A stretch of DNA of 64,000 bases, from assembly GCF_021130785.1 (NCBI RefSeq), contig NC_060214.1, positions 40,903,001-40,967,000 of the forward strand, given 5' to 3'. Shown piece after piece: positions 10,572 to 22,122 of the stretch (positions are counted from its first letter, which is position 1; the number at the start of each line of letters is the position of its first letter). The notes beneath the pieces were generated by a model, which was given only the letters and a program-made list of their open reading frames with translations, had not been told where the DNA came from and did no database searches. This DNA comes from Homalodisca vitripennis. Its lineage: Eukaryota > Arthropoda > Insecta > Hemiptera > Cicadellidae. A program made the position numbers and the translations under genes.

Positions 10572-10830
10572 AAACAATCTTTTAATATATCGACGAATTT
10601 CGTTCTCAAAAAGGATAAAGGTATTACGTATGCAAGCAAATAATAAAAGTAAACATATAATGAGTTTTTAGTGTCAGCTGAATTACACTATAAATTTAGA
10701 TTAGAACATTTCAGCTGATACTAACAATTCAATATATGCTAACTTCTATTCTTTGTTTGTATACATAATATTTCTATCCTTTTTTGAGAACGGCATTCGT
10801 CGAAATAACAAAGGATTGTATCAAATCTAT
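10572..10830. repeat. Foldback element, 260 bp
   Basis: The left arm (about 10572-10690) contains cgacgaatttcgttctcaaa, then aaggataaag, a tacgtatgcaagcaaa block and gtcagctgaa. The right arm (about 10706-10828) is its imperfect complement, including ttcagctga, ttgtatacata, atcctttttt and gagaacggcattcgtcg. Arm identity looks like roughly three quarters. No coding sequence is present. It is a foldback MITE of unknown superfamily. Confidence 0.75.
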
Positions 10831-11118
10831 TCGGTAAGTGCATCAAAATTCAAACCCAATTTTCCTCAGAACATTAGAACAAGCACACCAATTGGTTTTA
10901 AAGAGTAAAATTCCACATGGACTCAACATCAGCTAACTTAGCCAGAAACGTCTAACTTTGAAATCAACATATGGAAGAATTATTTATTTAGTTCATGTCA
11001 TCTATATTTATTATTATTTATCACTGTAAATTACTTTTGTTTGTATTATGTTCTTTTATATTTTATACAATGTATGCATCTAAAGACGGTTTTTACCAAA
11101 ATATAATGCCAATTGTTA
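10831..11118. other. AT-rich DNA, no feature seen
   Basis: Short AT-rich interval between the foldback and the long-TIR derivative. I see nothing supportable in it. Confidence 0.4.
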
Positions 11119-11912
11119 ATAGTCCGGTAAAATAAGGATGCAATCTCGGATTGAAAGATAATAAGCTAAAAATTTGCATACCGTACGTCTTTATTTTTAT
11201 GGTATAAAACTTACCTCAAAAGTCTCATATAATCACGTGTACGCATATATAACAATGGAGCATCTGCTACAGCTCGCAGAAACAGCAAACTTCGAACAAG
11301 AGATTTGTAAGTCGAGATATAATATTCATAGTAATATAGTAATATGGACGAAAAGTATTTCTTTTAATATTGTATGTTTGGTAAAAATAAAATGAGTATT
11401 ATTTAGAGAATATATCATTTATAATTAATATCTATAAATATGGTATATTAAATAATAAATAATAATAAAAATTGAATAATAATAATAATAGTATTAAGTA
11501 ATAATAATAATATTAAGTGAATAATTAACAATATAACTCATTTATTTATTGTATTCTACTGGCTGACCTCGCATTATCGTATATACAGGTAAGCGGTCCC
11601 CTACTCTTTGCGCTGTATCTCAAAAAGGGTTGAACGTACATAAAATTACTTAAGACAAAAGTTGAAGAGACTTTTTTGTTCTACAATTTCTCTAACCACC
11701 TTCAAAGTCAGTTAGCGTGAGGGAAACGATATATTTGCAAAAAACCGATTTTCGTGAAGTTTGACCTTAAATATCTTAAGTCGCGTACACGTGATTATAT
11801 GAGACTTTTGAGGTAAGTTTTATACCATCAAAATAAAGATGTATGCAAATTTTTAGCTTATTATCTTTCATTCCGAGGTTGCATCCTTATTTTGCCTTAT
11901 TTTACTGAGTTA
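11119..11912. mobile_element. Internally deleted copy of the long-TIR element family
   Basis: The left end (agtccggtaaaataagg, from about 11121) and right end (ccttattttactgag, to about 11910) are inverted repeats of about 125 bp. After the left 125 bp, ending cacgtgtacgc, the sequence jumps to atatataacaatggagc. From there it is the reverse complement of the left terminal region of the 34.9-37.3 kb element (its 35586 back to 34921). This copy is therefore one terminus joined to the complete opposite terminal region, with the gene-bearing centre lost. It lies in the opposite orientation to the larger copy. It contains (AAT)n-rich stretches and no coding sequence. Confidence 0.85.
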
Positions 11913-12683
11913 GATATACATTTCAGTAACTCCAAATTTGAGCTTAAAAGATCTAAAATCCAAACAAGAAAACAATATTAATACTTTTACCAGTAAAAGC
12001 AATTCCAGCAAAATTCTTTATTTAATAAGAATATTTTTAGACAAAATAATATGTTAAACACAATTGAAGATTTTTCACAGAAGTCACAGTTGACATGTAA
12101 TAAATTAACAAGACTTCTAATATAATGTGTGACAAGGTGATACATTAAGCCTTTGTTTACATATCTAATAATATCAGCAACAGTGAAGGATTGTTTGGGC
12201 GTGGTGTCCCCGGGGACAATGTGCCTTGTAATGGGGCTTGATTAAATTAGGTAATAAATTGGTCAAAATATGGCTCAAACCCTCTTTTATATTATACTAG
12301 GCACTATATTTCACCATTTTCATACCACCAGAGAGTATTAGATAGTTTACATCGAAACCTTGTTTGATTCTCTAAGGTTTTAATTACATATTTTCTGGAA
12401 AATATAAATTAAAATTTTTAAAGATAACAAAGACAACAGTCTTGAGCAGTAGAGCAGACCCAGCTTCTACAAGCTCTAATATTGACATCTTGGTTATTAT
12501 CACTAATCAAAATACAGACTAGTGTTATATATTGACATCACTATTTAGATATTTACAGTATTAGAGAGTTAATTCAATCCAATTGGTAAAAATTTATGCA
12601 AAATCATTAAAGCCTTTAAGAATCAATAGAAAAAAAATGTTAAGGAAACAATTTATTGGAAAATAAAATTCAACAGTTTTAAA
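11913..12683. other. AT-rich DNA, no feature seen
   Basis: No gene or recognisable repeat is visible. A short GC-richer patch near 12195-12240 does not extend into an open frame. Confidence 0.45.
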
Positions 12684-13301
12684 TCTATATATATAAAAAT
12701 GAAACTGTTCGTGTGTAACAGCATCACTCACAAACGGCTGGACGGATTCGCCTAATTTTTTTTTTTAATTTGTTCGTCTTGATCTGTAGAAGGTTATAGG
12801 ATACTTTTTATCCCTTTCCCGATTCAGGATTCCGCCCCACTGGTTACAGAAATACCCGTAAGAAATGCATTGCAGCAAACATATGTTATTAAGTGAAAGA
12901 GTCTTTTCAAATTTTTAATCAGCTGTTCTTTGTAAACATATATAATGCGACAAAAAAATATATTTATATATAATTTAATTACTATTTTAAATTTCTTTAC
13001 ACTTATAGTAATATATAAAAAATGAATGTTTGTGTGTTTGTCCTTTATATACTCAGAAACTATTGGACCGATCACTATGAAAATTTGTATTTTTCTATGT
13101 AGAAGGTTTATATGCAATGCCCATTGATGTAACTCACCACCAGGCTGTACTGCAAGATATAACAGTTATCAAAGCGCCTGCACATTATGAACTGCAATTA
13201 CGACACAGTTACGTTTATTAAATAGCCAAACACTATTTGAAGGCAAAGAAATATACGGGCAAAGCTTAAGAGACGCGTGCGAAGCCGCGGGAAACAGCTA
13301 G
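12684..13301 (+). mobile_element. Non-autonomous helitron, chimeric
   Basis: The element starts TCTATATATATAAAAATGAA after an A and ends gaagccgcgggaaacagCTAG before a T. This fits the helitron rule (5' TC, 3' hairpin then CTRR, insertion between A and T). The first 260 bp are nearly identical to the 5' part of the minus-strand helitron at 24073-24774. After about 12955 the two differ. A second helitron-like 5' signature (agtaatatataaaaaatg, then tgtttgtgtgtttgtcc) occurs internally near 13008. There is no Rep/helicase ORF, so movement would depend on an autonomous partner. Confidence 0.85.
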
Positions 13302-16300
13302 TGTTAAATAATAACACTTTAGAGGTATTCTAAAATTTGAAGTTACATTTAATAAAATAAAGTGTATAGTTCTTTATTTCTCCTTGAAATTTAGGGCCAC
13401 ATTGTACTTCCTTATAGTTATCCCAATTAAATGAATTAAAATTGTGCAATTCGTAAAAAATAGCTCTACAATTTTAACAATCCGACCACGTGTATGGTCT
13501 TTATTAATTCAAACTTCCTTTACTGAGTATTAAAATCCTAACGCACAACATTTGAACAAATGTTTGTGAAAATATGCAGTGTTGGGCAAGGTAGATTTGG
13601 AAGGATTGGTTTCCTCGTACAGCAGCATAGCAGTGGCCACAAAACTTCAACGACTGTGTCATATCTTTCATCTGAATAGGCAAGATCAAAAGAGTAAAAC
13701 AAAACAAAAATTAAGTACGCGTACCAATTGTGAATTTTTAAATAAATGTGATATGTGTATATAAAATAAAAAGAATATATTTGTGAAATAACATAAAAAA
13801 TAATAATAGTTTTAACTTAGCAGTAAAAGTGAATCCATGTGTAGCTCTAAGATTGATAAGCAGTAATAAACAGCAGAACAGCTGAATCTGGTTATAGGGG
13901 AAATCAATGCTAGAACAGTGGAACATATGGCCACTAGATACTTGTAGAACTTAATTGTCATTCTTTGTTTAAAATTTATTATTGACGACAGATAATTTAA
14001 AAGAATAGTAGGATTTCGGACATTGGCCATTGTTATATGTTACAAAAAATGTACGTATAACAGTATGTTAAAAATGCCCCAACAGGGGTAAAAATGCATT
14101 AAGACATTAAAATACTAAAAACTTTGGCAAAGGACTGCTGCCCAAAAATATAAAAATTATAAAGGGATACCTAACAGGCCCAACATGAAGTTCAGAATGA
14201 ACCAAGTAATGTCACTGTATAGATGCCAAGAGCACAAACAACATGGTACACCTGAACAAGCATTGCTTCACCTTCATCAATGTGTTACACCTAAAGAAGA
14301 GGGATTGTAATCCTCGAATATAGAGATTAAAAGGGGAAGAGCTTCTTCTCCTTACCAGGCCTCTCCTTGGGGAGAATTGTTTGAGGGAGGATTGAGTCGA
14401 GTTGAAGAGAAGTCTTTCCTTGTGATATATTAAGAACTCGTACGAATTTCTTTTCTCAACTTTTTGTAAACATTTTAATTTTGTATTATTCATAATTCTA
14501 ATAATTTTCAGTATTTATCAAAAACTTGTAATATTTATTGTTTTGCTAAATGTTTCCAAATTTCAAACTTCGTAGTAGGCCTATAATACAATATTGTTGA
14601 ATCATGAAATTTTGATCTCAGAACATTTATTTTAAGTTTCATTTACTAACTTTTATTTTATTTCCAAGTTACATGTATTATTTTGATTTACAGCAAATTT
14701 TTATTTGAACTTTATCTTGTGTTTTTAATAGTTTATTTCAGTTGATGTTCCTGTTTTAGTTTGTTTGTTTTCGTGAGAAATCTTTGTTTGTTTTATTATA
14801 GAAGTAATATAATTTGATTTTTTTTATTATTATTATTCTATTTAAAAACATTTGTAGGAATGTATTTGGACATTATAATTTATTTCTTATTCTTTAGGTG
14901 AAAACCAATATTACATTTAAAAACTTGTATATTTCTTTTACACATACTTATTTTAAGCAAGTGGCAGTGTAAGGCATTGAGTTTACTTGAAAAATATTTT
15001 TGATAAAGAGATCAGTGATACTTCATTTGAAATAAAATTTCTACCTCTTTATTTTGATTATTTATTTAAAAATAATTTCTTTTAAGTCGGTAATAAAGTT
15101 CATAGACAGAAAAGGTTCTTTTGGTATAAAAATAATCATGGATAAAGGTCACAGAATTCAAGCAATAAATTTTTTTTTATCTTTCTGTTTGTTAAAGGTT
15201 AGGATGAATTTTTAGGGGAGGGGCACAAAGATTCTTTTAGGACTAAGTACAGGATCGTTGTCTCTTCCCTCTCAAATAAAAATATTTTTTAAGTTCCTCT
15301 AAATGGGAGATAAACTTATCACTCTGATTAAATACTTAACATTTTACACCAATTAACTACTAAACATTTTAACAATTTTAGCTTCCATTTTGAAATTTGT
15401 GATTAATTTGAAATGACGTCAAATGAATAGTGAAACCCATGAAGGTTTCACAACCGATTCCTATAATCCTTTCAAAACTCTCTTCTTTTATTCAGTTGAG
15501 AGTAAACGAATCTCCTCCAGTTGATTGAAAAACTTAATTGGTTTCTATTCATGATAACTGCTGAATAACATAGTACAGATTTATCCTGAATAGGTCCTCC
15601 ATATTTTACTGTGTATTAAAATTTCAAATAGGTATTATTTATTATTGCAAACAAACTGTGTTAATTTAAATGCTACAAAAATAAAGAGTTTAAACCAAAT
15701 ACAGGGTATCTGAGGCAGAAACTGCTTAGGTTCCTTTAAGGAAAACTCCATGCACTTTTGTTCTTCTAGGCTATATAATTTTATTATTTTTACAAAATAT
15801 TTTAAAATTTATAATTGCATAAGATCTTTTGATTTAAAAGATTTTAAAACTTATTACAGAGTGTTTGAGGAATGTGTGGAAAAAACTATGTATATGTCTT
15901 TGTTACACTGTTCTAAGAAATGCAACTTTCAGTTTTTAAACTTGTTTGTGAGTGCACATTTCTAAAAACCTAACATAATAAATACTTTTTTAAATACACA
16001 TAACACTACTTGAAATTATATAGCTGTATATTTTTCTTTTCATACTAAATTACAAGAATAAGTTTTTACTATCAATATAAACTAATTCAGTGTAAACAAA
16101 AATCTTTATGTGTTTATATGAATCATACACAAACCTACAACTGGTGAATATTTTAACACATTTAATTGTTTTGCAGAAAAATATTTCAGACAATTATTAT
16201 AATAACAAGAAGTTAAAACGGCCTTTAGTGGTTCTCTTGCGAAATTTCAGGAAACACGGCTTTGATCATTCTACTGTTTACGTGTATTACACCACATCTG

Positions 16301-16935
16301 TGCCTGAACTGCATTTTTAAGTTACCACATTTGCATTGCAACAAGTTTTAATACCTATAAGAATGTACTTATGTTTTAGAGAAAGAATGTTAATTGTTTA
16401 AATAGTTTAATTGTTGATCACATTTTATCATTTGTATACAAGTATTGATTTTTATTCATAAAATAGATATACAGTATATTCATGGCATAAATTCCTCCCA
16501 GTCACACCAGCTCATATGGCAATAAAAAGTAAATCAAAATATTGAAACCAAACAACATCATTCATATATAAATATAACAGAGAGTAAAATATTCTCGCTA
16601 TATTATCTAAATGAACCTTCAATATTTAATGCTATCTCTGGCTTATTTCTCTATATAATATTACAACATTGAACCTCTTCTCGACCTTTTTTACTGCAAT
16701 GATTTTGTTATCTTCTTAATTGGTTTTCAATAAATTTGTCCATTTTTCCTCTATTTTTTCATTGCCCTCATGGTTACCCATAAGAGCAATGGTTATCTAT
16801 AAAATATTTGTTAACGAGTGGCATGCATCATCATTGAACTCAGTATTCCTCCATGCACAATTTGAAGTCTATAGGTTAGTATGTTTTTTTTTCAGACAGA
16901 CAGAAATAAAATGTTTCCAGCCCTACAAGTGGTAG
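13302..16935. other. 3.6 kb AT-rich DNA, no gene seen
   Basis: The many small open frames here (all under 100 codons) show no domain, no amphipathic or low-complexity pattern suggesting protein, and no paired splice signals. I see no inverted or tandem repeat of note and no tRNA-like cloverleaf. The stretch looks like ordinary intergenic DNA or very old repeats. Confidence 0.5.
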
Positions 16936-17000
16936 GGGTATCTAAAGCCAAATCAAATCAAATCAAATAAAAATCATTTATTTCTCATTGACATTAACAT
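16936..17000 (-). repeat. Probable 3' tail of a truncated LINE
   Basis: The plus strand reads four aaatc-type 5-mers in a row (16950-16970), then aaaaatcatttatttctcattgacatt. On the minus strand this is an AATAAA signal followed by a (GATTT)n tail, the layout of a simple-repeat-tailed LINE 3' end such as that of LINE-A. How far the LINE extends to the right is unclear, because no coding remnant is visible. Confidence 0.45.
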
Positions 17001-17585
17001 GTATCGAGAATGGTCAATATGTATAAAATAACTAAATACTAAAAATATTCTTATTAAAGCTATTGTTATATAACAACGGAGGACACTTTGAGCAACTATT
17101 ATAGGTGATTATTACAGTTTTATAAAGGTAAATACATTTTATGTTAATGTTCAGTCTAGAATAAATGATCAGCTGTTACTCACAACGTAAACATTAGTTA
17201 ATATTTTATGCAGATAAGAATATGCATTTTTGTGCGTCTGTTTTATTTTTAAATAAAGCTAAATTTCAATACCTATTATTAATTTTTTTCCTAAGTAATT
17301 CACATGAATCTTTTCAGAATTAAATGTTCTACAAATCTGTTTAAGAAAAAAATGACCTTTATTTAACATTTATGGAAGTAATCTTACGTTAAACACAAAA
17401 ATGTGTTATTTCTTTGCACCAATTCTTGTGTTTTACGTAAGATATCTCTGAAAGTATTGCATTTACAGCTCTGGGACAAATTTTAATAAATTTGTCAGAT
17501 ATAAAAACATAAAAAACAATCGTATTTGTATCTTTGTAACTACCTTTACCATTTTTATACGGCCTGACTTCACCAAGGGTTCTGA
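17001..17585. other. AT-rich DNA, no feature seen
   Basis: No gene, RNA gene or shared repeat is visible. It may include the non-coding 3' UTR of the LINE whose tail lies just to the left, but I cannot show this. Confidence 0.4.
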
Positions 17586-17727
17586 AATCCGGACGAAATC
17601 TTTCGCTAGGCGTAACTCGCTAACGAAGCGTTTCCGGGCATATGGTTATATGAACTTTTTTACTTGTTTTTAGCTATAGAATAAGCTCTCGAGAGATTGC
17701 CGTTTAGTTTTGAATCACCCTGTATAT
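17586..17727. repeat. 140-bp mariner-type terminal remnant, copy 2
   Basis: Near-identical to 8033-8172, ending gaatcaccctgtata. It differs at a few positions (for example ctctcgagag against ctcccgaaag). Its end abuts a 5'-truncated SINE at 17731, so the SINE head was either lost at this junction or inserted next to the terminus. Confidence 0.6.
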
Positions 17728-17730
17728 ATA

Positions 17731-17837
17731 CATTCACCCGGCAAGTGAAAGATCCGGATTCGAGTCCCGGTGGAGCAAGTACTTATTGTGATTCAATGTT
17801 TATTGAAATTAAATTAGGCTATTGCCTCTTATACAGA
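17731..17837 (+). mobile_element. 5'-truncated tRNA-headed SINE, copy a
   Basis: It starts inside the anticodon stem (cattcacccggcaagtg), keeps the B box (attcgagtccc, degenerate) and the family-specific body (gtgattcaatgtttattg, aattaggctattgcctct), and ends near tatacagatt followed by a T-rich run. It shares body and 3' end with copies b and c at 24.8-25.2 kb, which shows that this is a dispersed family and not a local duplication only. Confidence 0.8.
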
Positions 17838-18169
17838 TTTTTTTTTCTTTGCCTAAAAGGCGGTCTGGTTTAAATAACCATGAGACCTCGATGTACACTA
17901 TTGTCCATTTGTTCATCATAGTTTTGATTGTTATAATACATACACCTAATCAGCATCTATTCACATATATACACACATCACAGATATTATTTACAAAAAA
18001 AAAAAAAAAAAAAAAATGTAACAGCACAAAGGTAAAAAATGGATTTTGTCTTCTCTGCCAGGGGCCAATCAAGCAGTATCCTCCTAACCCGAAAGAGTGG
18101 GCCACGGATAGAAGAACTCTGGGATTGGTTTCACATATATGTTTTACACAAAAGTGTTAGTATTGTTTA
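17838..18169. other. Interval with a 22-base poly(A) run
   Basis: The interval contains a poly(A) run at about 17995-18016 and a moderately GC-rich patch at 18050-18130 with no recognisable product. The poly(A) could be the tail of an unidentified plus-strand insertion. LINE-B lies on the other strand, so it is not that element's tail. Confidence 0.4.
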
Positions 18170-18175
18170 TATTTT

Positions 18176-18469
18176 TTATAGTCTTTTATTGATGGAAAAT
18201 AAAAATTTATTTATTTCTATATAAATTTGGTGATCCTCCATGCTCATAATCTCTCTTAAGCCTGTAGAAAAATTTTGACTGAGTGTTTTGGTCTTTTTTA
18301 ACCATTTCTCTCTTTCACAATAATATTTCGGACATTTCATTAAAATGTGTTCTAGCGTCTCATCTGAACCTAATGTACAATTTAGGCATAGTGGAGTGAA
18401 ATAACATTTAATTCTATGTAAGCAGGTGTTTACATTCGCATGGCCTAACCTAATTCTAACTATATTCAC
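18176..18469 (-). pseudogene. LINE-B ORF2 C-terminal Cys/His region
   Basis: The peptide MNIVRIRLGHANVNTCLHRI is followed by PLCLNCTLGSDETLEHILMK and CPKYYCEREKW. This is the C-X2-C...H-X4-C zinc-binding end of I-group ORF2 proteins (C-LC--C---ET--H-L--C). It is separated from the RNase H frame by about 65 bp in another register. It marks the end of the coding part of the element. Confidence 0.85.
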
Positions 18470-18534
18470 AATTTCATTTCTGGTATAGTTTGTTGCCTTA
18501 AACCATGGTTCCCTTGAAAAGGCTTTTTTGACAC

Positions 18535-19326
18535 TTATGTACCATTGTGCTTTGTTACTTGTATAAGACTATTTGTCATTGTCCTTATATTCCTTGTATT
18601 CTGATACGATTTGAAATCTGCCATGGTTGTGTAAAATTCTCTAACATTATTTACATTGTGGGTTGAGGACTTGGCTAATTTATCAACAATTTCATTACCT
18701 CTTATTCCCATATGTCCTGGGACCCATTGTATAATGTACGTATTCGTCGTATTGTCTAGTATTTCTTTAATTATGTTTAATATTATGTCATTATCTTTTA
18801 CCATGCCAAACTTTGTATTTTCAATAGCTTTGATAACGGATTGGCAGTCAGAGCATATAACTACCTCAGTGTTCTTCAGTGATTGGGTGTGCTGTACAGC
18901 TTTATAGATAGCGTATACTTCAGCTGTGTAGCTTGAAGTAATATTGTTAAGTTTAAAATTTAGTCTGGTGTCAGTACATGGAATATAAATCGCAGCTCCT
19001 GTGCCATTATCTGTTTTAGACCCATCGGTATAAATAATAAATTTTTCTTTGTAGGTTATGTTTACCATTTCTTGCCATTCATTTTGTAATAAGACATTAT
19101 TAACGTTTTTATCTACTTTTCTAGTATTTACTAGAATATTGCAGTTTACATTAAAGTTAATTAGCTCTAAGGGTAGTATTAATTCATGTGCAGCTGTAAA
19201 TTTGACATAATGGTTTTCAACTGGGTTGATGTGCTGTTCTGTGTTAATTGTTGAAATGTACAATGGTTTTTTCTTTTTTCTCCAGTAAGGGTGATTATCT
19301 ATTATCATATGGAGATAAGTTTTCAT
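18535..19326 (-). pseudogene. LINE-B RNase H domain
   Basis: All RNase H1-type signatures are present: IIYTDGSKTDNGTGAAIYI (first Asp), YTAEVYAIYKAVQ (Glu), VVICSDCQSVIKAIE (second Asp), and IQWVPGHMGIRGNEIVDKLA (His and last Asp). The domain would remove the RNA strand of the hybrid after first-strand synthesis. It follows the RT on the same strand with a frame change near 19310. Its presence separates LINE-B from CR1/Jockey elements such as LINE-A. Confidence 0.92.
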
Positions 19327-19986
19327 ATCCTGGATGGTTGGGGTGAGTCATAATTTTGTAAACAATTCTCTCTGCAAGTGTTATTCTTCTTATGTTTAAG
19401 GGAATTACCGCACATTCCGCTTGGAGTCCTATAACTGGAGAGGTCCTAAAAGCTCCTGTGGCTATTCTTAGAGCTTGGTTTTGTACTACTTCTAGTTTAT
19501 TGAGTATGTTCCTTGGGGCATGGCCATATAAAAAAGAACAATAGTCAAGCTTAGCTCTAATTAGGCCTTTGTATATCGCAAGTATGAAGTGGGGATTTGC
19601 TCCATTTCTGTTACATGCTAACATCTTTAAAATATTAATATCTTTCAGACATTGTGTATGCAATTGTTCAATGTGCGGTTTAAATGATAGTTTATTATCT
19701 AAGGTAACACCTAGAATTTTTACCTTATCGGCTACTGTGATCATTTGTCTGTTTACGTAAAAATTGATTCCGAAGTTTAAAGATCTTTTCCGTGTAAATA
19801 TTGTAACTATACTTTTACTGGGATTAACTTCCAGATTTAACTTTTGAAGTTCCTTACTTAAATTATCCAGTGAATCTTGCATGGTAGGTTGTATTTCGAC
19901 ACAGTCCTTGCTGGATATATAAAGTGCAACATCGTCCGCATATTGCAATGATTGTACTTGTCTGGGCAGACATTGATTAATATCAG

Positions 19987-20040
<54 letters not shown>

Positions 20041-20041
20041 A
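19295..20041 (-). pseudogene. LINE-B reverse transcriptase, C-terminal part and thumb
   Basis: After the Ile-Tyr repeat the frame reads ADINQCLPRQVQSLQYADDV, with the catalytic YADD box, then QKLNLEVNPSKSIVTIFTRK and DKVKILGVTLDNKLSFKPHI. Next comes the thumb with ILAIYKGLIRAKLDYCSFLY and LEVVQNQALRIATGAFRTSP. It stops at 19295, where the RNase H frame takes over after another shift. Together with the previous frame it covers the whole RT. Confidence 0.9.
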
Positions 20042-20741
20042 AAAGTAAAGGACTCATTACACTGCCTTGCGGTATTCCTTTACATGAGCTTCTAATTATT
20101 TGGTGGTGAGGAAATACTATAGTAAGTTGCCTATCAATGAGCCATTTGTGACAATGCATAATAAACTTAGCTGGTATGCCTTTGATATACATTTTAGTCC
20201 ATAATGTAGGCAGATAAACATTATCATATGCACTAGTAATGTCTAAAGATGTTAAAATAGTAGTTTCATTGTATGTCAGAGCAGTTTGTAAATTAGGTAT
20301 TAGTTTAATCATGTAATCGGCACAACCCAATTTATTCCTAAATGCATATTGGGTTTCAGGGTTGATTTTAAGACTATCAAGAAGCCATGTCAGTCTATTT
20401 TTAACCATTATGTTCATTATCTTAATAAAACATGATATCAAAGATATAGGTCTGTATGAGTCCTCTTTTTCCTTATCCTTCCCCGGTTTTAAAATTGCTA
20501 CTACTCTAATTTGTTTCCAGCTTTCCGGCATTATAATCTCATTGTTCCAAATGCCATTGTAAATATTTAGTAAAAAATTTAGTGCTTTAGGTGGCAATTT
20601 TTTAATCATTGAATATGTTATGCCATCTAGGCCTGGGGATGTATCTGATTTTCTTGATTTTATGGCTTTATAAAGTTCTGTCATGTTAAAATTAGTTTCT
20701 AAAGCATGCTTACCATAATTCAATATTGTTGGTGCTTTCAA
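19983..20741 (-). pseudogene. LINE-B reverse transcriptase, N-terminal part
   Basis: RT motifs in order: SRKSDTSPGLDGITYSMIKK, KQIRVVAILKPGKD, DSYRPISLISCFIKIM, YAFRNKLGCADYMIKL, TSLDITSAYDNV with the first catalytic Asp, and CKGIPQGSVMSPLLFAIYI. The frame then runs into an Ile-Tyr repeat encoded by a 49-base (TA) run and ends. Residues on both sides of the run fit together directly in the family, so the run is an expansion inside the palm domain and not a natural end. Confidence 0.9.
19988..20036. repeat. (TA) microsatellite expanded inside RT coding sequence
   Basis: A pure 49-base TA run within LINE-B. On the coding strand it sits between codons for Phe-Ala and Ala-Asp-Ile-Asn. The family shape predicts only about three Ile/Tyr codons here. 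Because 49 is not a multiple of three, the run changes frame and splits the RT. Confidence 0.95.
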
Positions 20742-20851
20742 TTCCGTATAATGGGGTACATAATCAGGAATTATATGCTACATGAATTTATTTGTAAGGT
20801 CATAGTTATCGGACATATTAATCTTCAGTGTTATAAGGGGTTTTTAGCTTT

Positions 20852-21211
20852 TTAATAATGTTCCATGCATAAGATGTTGAGGCCTTGCCCCCTATTTTTT
20901 TGAAATAAGTTCTCCCAACCTTCTTTTTTTGCAGAACTAATAACTTCTTTGGCTCTATATGACGCTTGTTGATATATGTGATAGTTAGTAGGGGTCATAT
21001 TTAATTTAAAAGCTTTAAAAGCTAAACGTCTATGAGCTATTGCTTTAGAACATTGTTCCGTCCACCAGGGTTTTGGCTGGAACCCAGCCCTGCCTGACTG
21101 AAGTTTGGTTTTTGAGATGGCTGTTTCTGTTGATTGACGTATTATTTTTACCAAGAAATCATATTGCATTTCTATAAGTATGTTATCTAATTTTTTCAAA
21201 ATTATGTTCAA
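20852..21211 (-). pseudogene. LINE-B ORF2 linker between endonuclease and RT
   Basis: The peptide contains LQSGRAGFQPKPWWTEQCSK, then AHRRLAFKAFKLN and YRAKEVISSAKKEGWENLFQ. The PWW followed by 'C--AI--R--A---F' is the usual linker signature of I-group and R1-type LINEs. The frame overlaps the end of the endonuclease ORF by 29 bp in a different register and stops at 20852, before the RT. This gives two frame changes in about 450 bp. Confidence 0.8.
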
Positions 21212-21953
21212 CAGTTTTGGTATAAATCTCCCAATTTGCTTTTTTCATATTAAGACCTGGATTAATATTTATCATGTGAGCTGTATCAAGGAATTCGAAC
21301 TGCATAAGAATTGGGTAGTGGTCACTGCCCATTGGATCATTTGAAATATTCCAGTTTAAAAGGTGCGCATAAAGGTTTGGTGTGGAACATGTTAAATCAA
21401 TCACAGATTGTCTGCGATATATATTTGGAGTAGTTGTATATGAATTATTATTCAACAAAATATATTTGGAGTGTGAATACGCTTTAAAAATATCATTTCC
21501 GCGAGAGTTTGCCTCTTGGCAAAACCAGTATGGGTGGTTTGCATTCATATCACCACATATTAATGCATATCCCTCATCATTACAAAATAGTTTGCTGTTC
21601 CAGAAATTGGAGTTAACTTTACCATCTGTGCAGTAAATGTTATGTATATAAATTGATTTATTGCAACTTTTAATTTTAATAGCCATGTATTGCATATAAT
21701 TATTGTTAAAATCTGCTATATATTCAAAGGATAATGTTTTGTGTATTATGATGGCCACTCCACCATAGCCATCATATCTATCCACCTTAATAATATCATA
21801 GTTATTATCTGTTAGTTTGATATTATCATGAAGCCATGTTTCTTGGATTATACCTATACTTATATTATTTTTACTAAAATAATGAGTTATCTCTGACCAA
21901 TTGGGCCTTAAAGATCTACAATTCCACTGGAAAATATTTAGCTTAGGTGACAT
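21183..21953 (-). pseudogene. LINE-B ORF2 endonuclease domain, intact motifs
   Basis: This 256-residue frame starts MSPKLNIFQWNCRSL and carries the full set of APE-type endonuclease motifs: QWNCRSL (Asn), IIQETWL (Glu), YGGVAIII, LICGDMNANHPYW (Asp and Asn), VIDLTCS and GSDHYPILM (Asp-His). It would nick the insertion target. The domain itself looks undamaged. The frame is lost just after it (near 21190), where the linker continues in another frame, so I mark it as part of a broken ORF2. Confidence 0.88.
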
Positions 21954-22122
21954 TTTGTTTTTTATTAGGTATTATATTATTACTGTTTGTATCGGAAATC
22001 ATATTACCCTTATTTTGGATGCTAATGTTTTTACTGTTAGAATCAGCGCATATGAATGTTGCAAGAAAGTCATCCATTTGTTTTTTGGACGTGACATTGA
22101 TATTTTTAAGTTTGTTTCTTAT

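Noticed and set aside
17995..18016. Poly(A) tail of LINE-B
   Set aside because: LINE-B is on the minus strand, so its tail would read as poly(T) here; the run belongs to something else or is a simple repeat.
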